Assembly (NCBI GenBank): GCA_015222355.1
Contig: JADFVC010000100.1
Coordinates: forward strand, 1-7,992
DNA from: Chloroflexota bacterium
GTDB lineage: Bacteria; Desulfobacterota; Desulfuromonadia; Desulfuromonadales; Geopsychrobacteraceae
Direction of reading: 5' to 3'
Length of the DNA stretch: 7,992 bases
The notes under the pieces are model-generated. The model was given only the letters and a program-made list of their open reading frames with translations, searched no databases and had not been told where the DNA came from. The position numbers and the translations under genes are program-made. This document shows positions 1 to 6,078 of the stretch, in pieces (the stretch's first letter is position 1; the number at the start of each line of letters is the position of its first letter).

Positions 1-312
1 ACTGCAACTTCGGCGATGGTTATGCCGATCCTCTCGGCGGTCGCCATCGGGCTCGGTCAGAGCCCGCTGCTGCTGATCATCCCGGCGGCCGTGGCCGCCT
101 CCTGTGCCTTCATGCTGCCGGTCGCAACCCCGCCGAACGCGATTGTCTTCGGTTCCGGTTACGTCACCATCCCGCAGATGGCAAAAAGCGGTTTCGGTCT
201 CAACCTGATCGGGATCGCCCTGGTTGCGCTCCTCACCTACGTGCTGGTTTTCCCGGTGTTTGATGTCGTTATCGGTGATATCCCGGCCTGGGCGCAGGCA
301 GCCACCCAATAA
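1..312 (+). CDS. DASS/SLC13-family sodium:dicarboxylate/sulfate symporter, C-terminal part (5' end outside window)
   Basis: This is the last 103 residues of an inner-membrane secondary transporter that imports an anion (dicarboxylate, sulfate or similar) with Na+. The reading frame is open from base 1 and ends at TAA 310-312. The fragment opens with TATSAMVMPI, the tail of a family 'SNT'-type motif. It contains a second motif, LPVATPPNAIVFGSG (residues 39-53), the typical substrate/Na+-binding loop of DASS carriers. Hydrophobic stretches at about residues 22-38 and 67-91 fit the last membrane helices, with a short tail after IGDIPAWAQA. Substrate cannot be decided from this end. The gene is probably the last of its transcription unit, since a strong terminator lies 41 bases downstream. 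The C-terminus looks intact. Confidence 0.85.
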   Translation, partial: TATSAMVMPILSAVAIGLGQSPLLLIIPAAVAASCAFMLPVATPPNAIVFGSGYVTIPQMAKSGFGLNLIGIALVALLTYVLVFPVFDVVIGDIPAWAQAATQ

Positions 313-353
313 ACCGTTAAACCTCTCTCTCTGTGGTCCGTCAGTGGACTATT

Positions 354-392
354 TACCCCGTTTCAACCTCCATTGGAACGGGGTATTTTTTT
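354..392 (+). terminator. Intrinsic terminator after the symporter gene
   Basis: A 13-bp stem (354-366 with 373-385, TACCCCGTTTCAA against TTGGAACGGGGTA, one G-T wobble) with a 6-nt loop CCTCCA is followed directly by seven T residues (386-392). This is a textbook rho-independent terminator ending transcription from the upstream transporter gene. Confidence 0.88.
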
Positions 393-438
393 GACGGTTT
401 CACAACACCTGAATCGTTCTTTGTTACTGTTCAACAAT

Positions 439-471
439 GGATTGATACGACCCTTCGAGTCGTATCAATCC
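439..471. repeat. Perfect 13-bp inverted repeat without a T-tract
   Basis: GGATTGATACGAC (439-451) and its exact reverse complement GTCGTATCAATCC (459-471) flank a 7-nt spacer CCTTCGA. There is no T-run on either side in either direction, so it is not a standard intrinsic terminator. It lies 46 bases after the symporter terminator's T-run and 66 bases before the ispE -35 hexamer. It could be a protein-binding palindrome, a processing or decay hairpin, or a fragment of a dispersed intergenic repeat. The sequence alone does not choose among these. Confidence 0.6.
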
Positions 472-506
472 TTATGGGTTATCGATCTATGCCGTAGCTG
501 TTGTTC

Positions 507-536
507 TCCTCTGTCAAACGTCCTCTGTCAAACGTC
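507..536. repeat. 14-bp tandem duplication upstream of ispE promoter
   Basis: TCCTCTGTCAAACG occurs twice head to tail (507-520 and 521-534), and two further matching bases follow. Each copy contains TGTCAA, the reverse complement of the TTGACA -35 hexamer at 537-542. The second copy therefore forms a dyad TGTCAA-N5-TTGACA (526-542) over the -35 element. This may be simple slippage or an operator. Confidence 0.65.
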
Positions 537-566
537 TTGACATGCGACTGTGTGCTGCGAAAAAAT
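537..566 (+). promoter_or_regulatory. Candidate sigma-70 promoter for ispE, with dyad over the -35 box
   Basis: A perfect TTGACA (537-542) is followed after 18 bp by AAAAAT (561-566, 4 of 6 matches to TATAAT). A start point near 573 would give a short leader of about 29 nt before the ispE ATG at 602. The -35 hexamer is one arm of a 6-bp inverted repeat (526-531/537-542), so a repressor could act here. The -10 match is weak, so the call is tentative. Confidence 0.45.
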
Positions 567-601
567 ACCAGCCTTTGAGTAAAGATAGAGGGAGTACAGG
601 G

Positions 602-1447
602 ATGAGAGAGCAGACATTTTCTTCTCCGGCAAAAATCAATCTGTGTCTGCACGTCCTTGGTCGGCGCGATGATGGTTATCATGAGCTGGCCATGGCGATG
701 CAGCGGGTTAATCTATGTGACCAGATTTGGATTCGCCCGGGTGGTATGCCGGGTATCCGGGTGCAATGTGCCGGTGTGGAATTGGCTGCCGGTGAGGAAA
801 ATATCGCCGCCCGGGCAGCTCGACTGATGCTTGCTGAAGCACAGCTCGATATTGCGATTGAAATCGAGATTGAAAAGCAGATCCCGGTGGCGGCAGGGCT
901 TGGGGGTGGTTCTTCCAATGCGGCGACCGTTTTGCTGGGTCTGGATCAACTCCTTGACTTGAACCTGGGGAAAAATCGCTTGATGGAGTTGGGGGCGCAG
1001 CTGGGGGCGGATGTGCCTTTTTTTATTTTTTCCGATCCGGCCTGGGCCACTGGCACGGGAACTCGGCTGGAACCCTTGCCACCATTGCCGGAGGTTGCCT
1101 ACCTGCTGCTCAACCCGAAAATTGCTGTATCGACGGCTTGGGCTTATCAAAGTTTACAGTTGACAAGAGGGGGGGAACTGGCTAATCTTCCAAGGTTTTC
1201 TGTAGTGACTCGGGATGATCTCTGTGCCGCATTACATAACGATCTGGAGCGGGTTGTCTTCAGGCGCTATCCGTTGCTTGCCGAGATCAAGCAGATGTTG
1301 CTTGCACAAGGGGCTTCCGGGGCTCTGATGTCCGGGAGTGGTGCAACCCTGTTCGGTGTATACCCGGACATGGCTGCTGCCGAACGTGCGGCCGCAAAAG
1401 TTACCAAGACGACTGACTGGCTGGTCTATTCGGTTCAGCCAATCTGA
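602..1447 (+). CDS. ispE: 4-diphosphocytidyl-2-C-methyl-D-erythritol kinase
   Basis: This 281-aa cytosolic GHMP-family kinase phosphorylates the 2-OH of CDP-methylerythritol with ATP, the fourth enzyme of the MEP (non-mevalonate) isoprenoid pathway. The N-terminus reads SPAKINLCLHVLGRRDDGYHEL, with catalytic-type Lys11. The ATP-binding glycine loop PVAAGLGGGSSNAA is at residues 95-108. LGADVPFF (134-141) carries catalytic Asp137. The C-terminal GHMP motif MSGSGATLFGV spans 243-253. Length matches the family (E. coli IspE, 283 aa). The ATG at 602 is preferred because AGGGAG (589-594) sits 7 nt upstream and the family motif starts about 7 residues in. An in-frame ATG at 542 would add 20 residues and overlap the promoter's -35 element. 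The gene opens the housekeeping block, with tRNA-Gln 75 bases downstream. No key residue is missing. Confidence 0.96.
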   Translation: MREQTFSSPAKINLCLHVLGRRDDGYHELAMAMQRVNLCDQIWIRPGGMPGIRVQCAGVELAAGEENIAARAARLMLAEAQLDIAIEIEIEKQIPVAAGLGGGSSNAATVLLGLDQLLDLNLGKNRLMELGAQLGADVPFFIFSDPAWATGTGTRLEPLPPLPEVAYLLLNPKIAVSTAWAYQSLQLTRGGELANLPRFSVVTRDDLCAALHNDLERVVFRRYPLLAEIKQMLLAQGASGALMSGSGATLFGVYPDMAAAERAAAKVTKTTDWLVYSVQPI

Positions 1448-1454
1448 TTAAGGG

Positions 1455-1483
1455 TTGACTCCTGGCGCTGGTTTCGGTAAAAA
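1455..1483 (+). promoter_or_regulatory. Candidate stable-RNA promoter for tRNA-Gln
   Basis: TTGACT (1455-1460, 5/6) and TAAAAA (1478-1483, 4/6) are separated by exactly 17 bp. A GC-rich discriminator CGCCCGG follows at 1484-1490, the arrangement found in growth-rate-controlled stable RNA promoters. Transcription would begin around 1490, about 33 nt before the tRNA. It starts only 7 bases after the ispE stop codon. Confidence 0.5.
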
Positions 1484-1522
1484 CGCCCGGTTCGAAGGCT
1501 GCAGAAAGTGTACTTAAACTGT

Positions 1523-1597
1523 TGGGGCGTGGCCAAGCGGTAAGGCACCGGATTTTGATTCCGGCATTCCCAGGTTCGATCCCTGGCGCCCCAGCCA
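1523..1597 (+). tRNA. tRNA-Gln (anticodon TTG)
   Basis: This 75-nt tRNA folds cleanly. The acceptor stem TGGGGCG (1523-1529) pairs with CGCCCCA (1587-1593). The D stem GCC/GGC is at 1532-1534/1544-1546. The anticodon stem CCGGA/TCCGG encloses the loop 1553-1559 with TTG at 1555-1557. The T stem CCAGG/CCTGG encloses TTCGATC (1575-1581). The discriminator is G1594 and the CCA end (1595-1597) is encoded in the DNA. The weak U1-A72 pair and G73 are known glutaminyl identity elements, as in E. coli tRNA-Gln, and agree with the anticodon. It decodes CAA, and CAG by wobble. It sits between ispE and prs. Confidence 0.97.
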
Positions 1598-1641
1598 TTA
1601 GTTATCAGCACTGTCAAGGTGCTCAAAAATAGAACGGGTTC

Positions 1642-1680
1642 CGGTTAGGTCATGGTATCAACCATGGCCTAACCGTTTTT
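1642..1680 (+). terminator. Intrinsic terminator/attenuator between tRNA-Gln and prs
   Basis: A 14-bp stem pairs CGGTTAGGTCATGG (1642-1655) with CCATGGCCTAACCG (1662-1675), with one G-T wobble, and has a 6-nt loop TATCAA. Five T residues follow (1676-1680). It ends only 28 bases before the prs start codon, leaving no room for a separate prs promoter after it. It therefore ends the tRNA transcript while also controlling how much transcription enters prs. A weak upstream promoter reading, TTATCA (1602-1607)-17 bp-AAAAAT (1625-1630), would also have to pass through it. Confidence 0.82.
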
Positions 1681-1708
1681 CTCCTTCAGCGGAAAAGGTG
1701 GACGGACT

Positions 1709-2653
1709 GTGGGTATGATCAAAATTTTTGCCGGCACTTCCAATGAGCCTTTGGCGCGGGAAATCTGCAAGCATCTATCGGTTGAACTGGGTGATGCGAA
1801 AGTGCGGACCTTCTCCGACGGCGAGATCATGGTTGAAATCAGTGAAAATGTGCGTGGCCGAGATGTCTATGTCATCCAATCGACCTGTGCTCCGGCCAAC
1901 CATCACCTGATGGAGCTGCTGGTCATGGTTGATGCCCTCAAGCGGGCTTCAGCAGCAAGAATTAACGCCGTGGTTCCCTATTTCGGCTATGCCCGCCAGG
2001 ATCGCAAGGTCACCCCGCGTGCTCCGATCACTGCCAAGCTGGTGGCGGACTTGATGTCGGTCGCGGGAATCGACCGTTTGTTGACCATGGACCTGCACGC
2101 TGGTCAGATTCAGGGCTTTTTTGATATTCCAGTTGATCACCTTTATGCTGCGCCGGTGATGCTGGACGAGATTCGCAGGATCTTCCCTGATACCTCGAAC
2201 CTGGTGGTGGTCTCTCCTGACGCCGGCGGTACCGAACGAGCCCGGGCATTTGCCAAGCGCCTCAATGCTGGTTTGGCCATCATCGACAAGCGCCGCAGCG
2301 GACCGAACGTTTCCGAGGTGATGCATATTATCGGTGAAATCACGGGCAAGTCCTGCCTGATTGTCGATGATATGATCGATACTGCCGGAACGCTTTGCAC
2401 TGCTGCCAAGGCTTTGCAGGAAAAGGGGGCAAAGGATATTTTTGCCTGTGCGACTCACGGGGTGCTTTCCGGGCCGGCTTTGGAGCGGATCGAACAGAGT
2501 CCACTGACCCAGGTGGTGGTCACCAACACCATCCCGGCGCAGGAGAAAATCACCCGGGGCAACAAACTGACCAGTCTGTCGGTCAGTGGCCTGCTGTCTG
2601 AGGCGATCCGCAGAATTCATAATGACGAATCGGTCAGCTCGCTGTTTGTTTAA
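1709..2653 (+). CDS. prs: Ribose-phosphate pyrophosphokinase (PRPP synthetase, class I)
   Basis: This cytosolic enzyme transfers diphosphate from ATP to ribose 5-phosphate, making PRPP for purine, pyrimidine, histidine, tryptophan and NAD synthesis. The 314-aa product matches the family (E. coli, 315 aa). FSDGEI lies at 35-40, and the ATP-binding loop [11 protein letters not shown] at 90-100. The catalytic-site segment [13 protein letters not shown] spans 126-138 (His130). [12 protein letters not shown] covers 167-178, and the flexible-loop KRR with Lys194 and Arg196 is at 194-196. The PRPP signature [12 protein letters not shown] is at 217-228. Start: GTG 1709 with AAGGTGGA (1695-1702) 6 nt upstream; an in-frame ATG two codons later (1715) is an alternative that changes little. 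The leader contains a terminator-like hairpin, so expression may depend on read-through from upstream. rplY follows after 60 bases with no visible terminator. Confidence 0.97.
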   Translation: MGMIKIFAGTSNEPLAREICKHLSVELGDAKVRTFSDGEIMVEISENVRGRDVYVIQSTCAPANHHLMELLVMVDALKRASAARINAVVPYFGYARQDRKVTPRAPITAKLVADLMSVAGIDRLLTMDLHAGQIQGFFDIPVDHLYAAPVMLDEIRRIFPDTSNLVVVSPDAGGTERARAFAKRLNAGLAIIDKRRSGPNVSEVMHIIGEITGKSCLIVDDMIDTAGTLCTAAKALQEKGAKDIFACATHGVLSGPALERIEQSPLTQVVVTNTIPAQEKITRGNKLTSLSVSGLLSEAIRRIHNDESVSSLFV

Positions 2654-2713
2654 AGCAGAGTGACCTGAAAACTAAATAAGAGCCAGTTTCCCAATTCGAT
2701 GGAGGATAAATAG

Positions 2714-3355
2714 ATGGCCCAAGCAGAACTGAATGTTGAAATTCGTGGAAATTCCAATAAGGGTGTAGCTCGCAGATTGCGTGCTGCCGGCAAGGTTCCC
2801 GCTGTTGTTTACGGCAAAGGGATGGAGTCGACCCCGATCATCGTTGAGCCGAAAGCTCTGGAGCAGGCTATTGCGACTGAAGCCGGCTGGAACACTTTGC
2901 TGACCCTGAAAGGTGCTGCTGAACTCGAAGGTAAGGTTGTTGTGTTGAAAGAGCTCGACGTGCACCCGTTGCGACGCACCATGGTCTGCGCTGATTTCCA
3001 CGCGATCGATCTGCAGAAAAAAAGCTCCTTCCTGGTTCCGGTTAATGTGGTTGGTAAGTCAGAAGGTGAAAAGACCGGCGGCACTCTGCAGCTGATCCGT
3101 AAAGAGCTGGAAGTTATCTGTCTGCCGACGGCGGTTCCCCAGTCGATCGATATCGATGTGACAAATTTGGAGATCGGGGACACCGTACATGTCGAAGAAA
3201 TTGTTGCTCCGGAACATGCCGAGATTTCTTTTGATGTCAACTTTACCGTGATCACCGTTAAAGGCCGTCAGGCTGAAGAGGAAGAGGCTGAAGAGGAAGA
3301 AGGCGTTGAGGCCGTTGAGGCCGCTGAGGGCGAGCCCGCTGCTGAGGAGGAATGA
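2714..3355 (+). CDS. rplY: 50S ribosomal protein L25, two-domain CTC/TL5 type
   Basis: This protein binds 5S rRNA in the central protuberance of the large ribosomal subunit; Bacillus homologues are called general stress protein Ctc. It is the long 213-aa, two-domain form rather than the short (94-aa) E. coli L25. The N-terminal RNA-binding beta-barrel covers about 1-95, with RRLRAAGKVPAVVYG (20-34) and LDVHPLRRTMVCADFHAIDL (81-100). The C-terminal TL5 beta domain covers about 103-184, with VEEIVAPEHAEISFDVNF at 160-177. The protein ends in a strongly acidic tail (187-213), almost all Glu, Ala, Val and Gly, encoded by GAG/GAA-rich DNA that includes a GTTGAGGCC doublet. The start is fixed by GGAGG (2701-2705) 8 nt before ATG. 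pth follows after 24 bases, so the two are probably cotranscribed. Confidence 0.95.
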   Translation: MAQAELNVEIRGNSNKGVARRLRAAGKVPAVVYGKGMESTPIIVEPKALEQAIATEAGWNTLLTLKGAAELEGKVVVLKELDVHPLRRTMVCADFHAIDLQKKSSFLVPVNVVGKSEGEKTGGTLQLIRKELEVICLPTAVPQSIDIDVTNLEIGDTVHVEEIVAPEHAEISFDVNFTVITVKGRQAEEEEAEEEEGVEAVEAAEGEPAAEEE

Positions 3356-3379
3356 TCTCCGACTTGAAATGGGACTGCT

Positions 3380-3958
3380 GTGAAGTTACTGGTCGGGCTG
3401 GGAAATCCTGGCGATAGGTATGCCGGAACTCGCCACAATGCCGGATTTCTGGTCGCATCCAGGGTTGCCGAACGGCACCGGATAAGTTTGAAAAAGAAGG
3501 GCTACCAGGGGATCTACGGAGTCGGCCGCGTTGCCGGCGAAGAGACGACCATCCTGTTGCCGCAAACCTTCATGAACCGTAGCGGTAGCAGTGTCAACGC
3601 TGCCAGTCGATCCCTCGGAGTTGCTCCGGGGGATTTGATTGTCATCCATGATGATCTGGATCTGCCGATGGGACGGATCAGGGTCAGGCCGGAAGGTGGC
3701 CATGGTGGTCACAACGGGCTGCGCGATATTATTGCTGTTTTCGGCCGGAAGGATTTTGTCCGTCTCAAGGTGGGGATCGGTCGGCCGGAGCGGGGTGATG
3801 TGACCAACTACGTACTGGGACGATTTCATGCCGGCGAACAGAAATTGTTGCCGCAACTGCTGGATCTGGCAGCCGATGCTGCCGAAGTGATCCTGACTGA
3901 CGGGGTCAGCGCGGCAATGAATAAATTTAATAATTGTAACCTGCTGGAATCACTCTAA
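3380..3958 (+). CDS. pth: Peptidyl-tRNA hydrolase
   Basis: This cytosolic enzyme cleaves the ester bond of peptidyl-tRNAs dropped from ribosomes, recycling tRNA; it is essential in most bacteria. The 192-aa product has every Pth1 hallmark. [18 protein letters not shown] is at 6-23, with catalytic His19 and Asn20 (E. coli His20/Asn21). PQTFMNRSG (61-69) carries Asn66. [14 protein letters not shown] (90-103) carries Asp91. [12 protein letters not shown] is at 106-117, and the [11 protein letters not shown] segment follows. The start is GTG 3380: an in-frame TGA at 3365-3367 rules out any earlier start, and the protein begins directly with [11 protein letters not shown] as usual. The ribosome binding site is weak (GGGA at 3371-3374), suggesting translational coupling with rplY 24 bases upstream. 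hppA begins 26 bases downstream. Confidence 0.97.
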   Translation: MKLLVGLGNPGDRYAGTRHNAGFLVASRVAERHRISLKKKGYQGIYGVGRVAGEETTILLPQTFMNRSGSSVNAASRSLGVAPGDLIVIHDDLDLPMGRIRVRPEGGHGGHNGLRDIIAVFGRKDFVRLKVGIGRPERGDVTNYVLGRFHAGEQKLLPQLLDLAADAAEVILTDGVSAAMNKFNNCNLLESL

Positions 3959-3984
3959 ACACTAAGAAGAGAGGCAAGGAACAG

Positions 3985-6000
3985 ATGGAACTGCAGATGT
4001 GGGCTCCTATTTTGGGAGCAATCGGCTTCGCAATCGCGATTGTGATCTACAACATTGTTAAGGCACAACCGGTTGGAAACGAGAGAATGCGTGAGATTTC
4101 CGACGATATTTATGCCGGTGCCATGGCTTTCCTCGGTCGCGAGTACCGGGTGTTGGCCATTTTTATTGCGGTGGTTTTCGTCCTGATTCTGGTCGGTATG
4201 AACTATCAGACCGCACTGGCTTTCGTCGGTGGCGCTGTTTGTTCCATGACTTGCGGTTTCGTCGGCATGAAGGCGGCGACCCGTGCCAATGTGCGGACCT
4301 GTGAAGCTGCCCGTGCTCACGGTCAGGCCAAGGCTCTGGAGATTTCTTATAACGGCGGTGCTGTCATGGGGCTGGCCGTTGCTTCCCTCGGTCTGATCGG
4401 CGTCGGTGTCGCTTACATCTATTTTGGCGGCAGTCCGGAGACGGCGAAATACATCAACGGTTTTGCCATGGGTGCTTCCTCCATTGCGCTGTTCGCCCGC
4501 GTCGGTGGCGGTATCTACACCAAGGCAGCTGACGTTGGTGCCGACCTGGTCGGTAAGGTCGAAGCCGGTATTCCTGAAGACGACCCGCGCAACCCGGGGG
4601 TTATCGCTGACAACGTCGGTGATTGTGTCGGTGACACCGCCGGTATGGGAGCTGATATCTTCGAGTCCTATGTCGGTTCAATCATTGCCACCATGGCGAT
4701 TGCCGCGGCCGCCGGTCCGGAGCTGCTGCTCAAGTTGGGTGGCGGTGCTACGGTTCAGGCCAACGCCATGATCCTGCCGTTGGTGATGGCTATGGTCGGT
4801 CTGATCTTTTCCCTCATCGGTATTTTCTCCATGCGCTTCCTCAAGGGGATTGACCCGGCCAAGGCGCTGCACTACACCACCTTTGTTGCCGCTGGAGGCT
4901 TCCTGGTTATCGCTTTCTTCGTCATCAAGGCTCTGGGGATCACCACCGGCGTCTTCTGGGCCGTTCTCGCCGGGACCCTGGCCGGGATCGCTATCGGCCA
5001 GATCACCGAGTACTATACTGCTCGTGCCCCGGTTGTGCGGATTGCCAATGCCTCCAAAACCGGTCCGGCAACCAACATCATCCATGGCTTGGCGGTCGGT
5101 CTTGAATCGACTGCTCTGCCGATTCTGATCATTTGTGTCAGTATTTTTGTCGCCAACTATTTTGCCGGGCTTTACGGAATTGGTATTGCTGCGGTCGGCA
5201 TGCTGGCGACTGTCGGTGTCACCATGACGGTTGATGCTTACGGTCCGATCGCCGACAACGCCGGCGGGATCTCGGAAATGGCTGGTTTGGGTCCGGATGT
5301 GCGGAAAATCACCGACGGCCTCGACGCCATCGGTAATACGACCGCGGCGATCGGCAAGGGTTTCGCCATCGGTTCCGCAGCTTTGACGGCCCTGGCCCTG
5401 TTCTCCGCTTACGCGACTACCGTAGGGCTTGAAACGATCAACCTGATCAACCCGATGGTGATTATCGGCATGCTGATCGGTGGTGCGTTGCCGTTCTTTA
5501 TCGGTGCCTTGACCATGACTTCGGTCGGTCGTGCCGCCGGACAGATGGTTGACGAGATTCGTCGCCAGTTCCGGGAAATCCCCGGCTTGCTGGAGGGTAA
5601 AGAAGGTGTTAAGCCGGACTCTCAGAAATGCATCGATATCTCTGCTCGCGCTGCTTTGAAAGAAATGGTTTTGCCGGGCGTGGTCGCCGTTTCCGCTCCG
5701 GTTCTGGTCGGTTTTGTGCTTGGTAAGGAAGCTCTCGGCGGCATGCTCGCCGGCGCCACCCTGGCCGGAGTTCTGCTGGCGCTGATGATGTCGAACGGCG
5801 GCGGTGCCTGGGATAATGCAAAAAAATACATTGAGAGCGGTCAACTGGAAGGTGAAGGTAAGGGTAGCGATGCTCATGCCGCTGCGGTTATCGGCGATAC
5901 CGTCGGTGACCCCTTCAAGGATACCTCCGGTCCGTCTATGAACATTCTCATCAAATTAATGAGTGTTGTTTCCCTGGTCATTGCACCGCTGCTCGTTTAA
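3985..6000 (+). CDS. hppA: Membrane-bound proton/sodium-pumping pyrophosphatase, K+-dependent type
   Basis: This 671-aa integral inner-membrane pump hydrolyses cytosolic PPi and moves H+ and/or Na+ outward. The length and about 16 hydrophobic segments are typical. PPi/Mg-binding motifs are [18 protein letters not shown] (183-200), [11 protein letters not shown] (207-217), and [17 protein letters not shown] (637-653) after NAKKY at 611-615. The gate-region helix reads GADIFESY with Asp224 and Glu227. At the position that decides potassium dependence the protein has NTTAAIGKG (451-459): Ala454 and Gly457 rather than the Lys/Thr pair of K+-independent H+-PPases. This puts it in the K+-stimulated clade, which includes H+-, Na+- and dual pumps. 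Ion choice cannot be settled from motifs alone. Start: ATG 3985 with AAGGA 4 nt upstream; ATG 3997 is a less likely alternative. Its place between pth and ychF interrupts a common pair. Confidence 0.96.
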   Translation: MELQMWAPILGAIGFAIAIVIYNIVKAQPVGNERMREISDDIYAGAMAFLGREYRVLAIFIAVVFVLILVGMNYQTALAFVGGAVCSMTCGFVGMKAATRANVRTCEAARAHGQAKALEISYNGGAVMGLAVASLGLIGVGVAYIYFGGSPETAKYINGFAMGASSIALFARVGGGIYTKAADVGADLVGKVEAGIPEDDPRNPGVIADNVGDCVGDTAGMGADIFESYVGSIIATMAIAAAAGPELLLKLGGGATVQANAMILPLVMAMVGLIFSLIGIFSMRFLKGIDPAKALHYTTFVAAGGFLVIAFFVIKALGITTGVFWAVLAGTLAGIAIGQITEYYTARAPVVRIANASKTGPATNIIHGLAVGLESTALPILIICVSIFVANYFAGLYGIGIAAVGMLATVGVTMTVDAYGPIADNAGGISEMAGLGPDVRKITDGLDAIGNTTAAIGKGFAIGSAALTALALFSAYATTVGLETINLINPMVIIGMLIGGALPFFIGALTMTSVGRAAGQMVDEIRRQFREIPGLLEGKEGVKPDSQKCIDISARAALKEMVLPGVVAVSAPVLVGFVLGKEALGGMLAGATLAGVLLALMMSNGGGAWDNAKKYIESGQLEGEGKGSDAHAAAVIGDTVGDPFKDTSGPSMNILIKLMSVVSLVIAPLLV

Positions 6001-6026
6001 GAGTTAGAGGGAATATCTGATCAATT

Positions 6027-6062
6027 CGATAGCCGGAGCAGCTGCTCCGGCTATCGTTCTTT
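6027..6062 (+). terminator. 30-bp perfect palindrome/hairpin between hppA and ychF
   Basis: CGATAGCCGGAGCAG (6027-6041) is followed immediately by its exact reverse complement (6042-6056), giving a very stable hairpin with a minimal loop. TTCTTT follows (6057-6062), a T-rich but interrupted tract. It most likely terminates or attenuates hppA transcripts and protects their 3' ends. The ychF ribosome binding site starts only four bases after the T-rich tract (6067), so the structure may also set how much ychF is made. Confidence 0.65.
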
Positions 6063-6078
6063 GTACAGGATAAAATAT

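Noticed and set aside
489..531. Minus-strand promoter using the TGTCAA copies as TTGACA -35 boxes
   Set aside because: No acceptable -10 hexamer appears 16-18 bp away in either case, and there is no minus-strand gene for it to drive.
542..604. ATG at 542 as the ispE start
   Set aside because: It overlaps the TTGACA hexamer, has no ribosome binding site and would add 20 residues not typical of IspE. ATG 602 has AGGGAG at 7 nt.
1486..1505. CCCGGTTCGAAGGCTGCAG resembling a tRNA T-arm just before tRNA-Gln
   Set aside because: No partner stems, acceptor arm or anticodon arm can be built around it. It fits better as the tRNA promoter's discriminator and leader.
1607..1623. Small AGCAC/GTGCT hairpin just after tRNA-Gln as a terminator
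   Set aside because: The stem is only 5 bp and is followed by A-rich, not T-rich, sequence. The much stronger hairpin at 1642-1680 is the terminator.
1401..1626. Minus-strand frames reading MAGAPGIEPGNAGIK...
   Set aside because: They read through the antisense of tRNA-Gln, a well-known source of false 'GAPGIEPG'-like hypothetical proteins.
4678..5877. A 399-codon open frame on the minus strand inside hppA
   Set aside because: It lies wholly antisense to a well-conserved pump, is rich in Asp, Gln, Arg and His from complementing membrane-helix codons, and shows no domain or ribosome binding site. It is a shadow of hppA.
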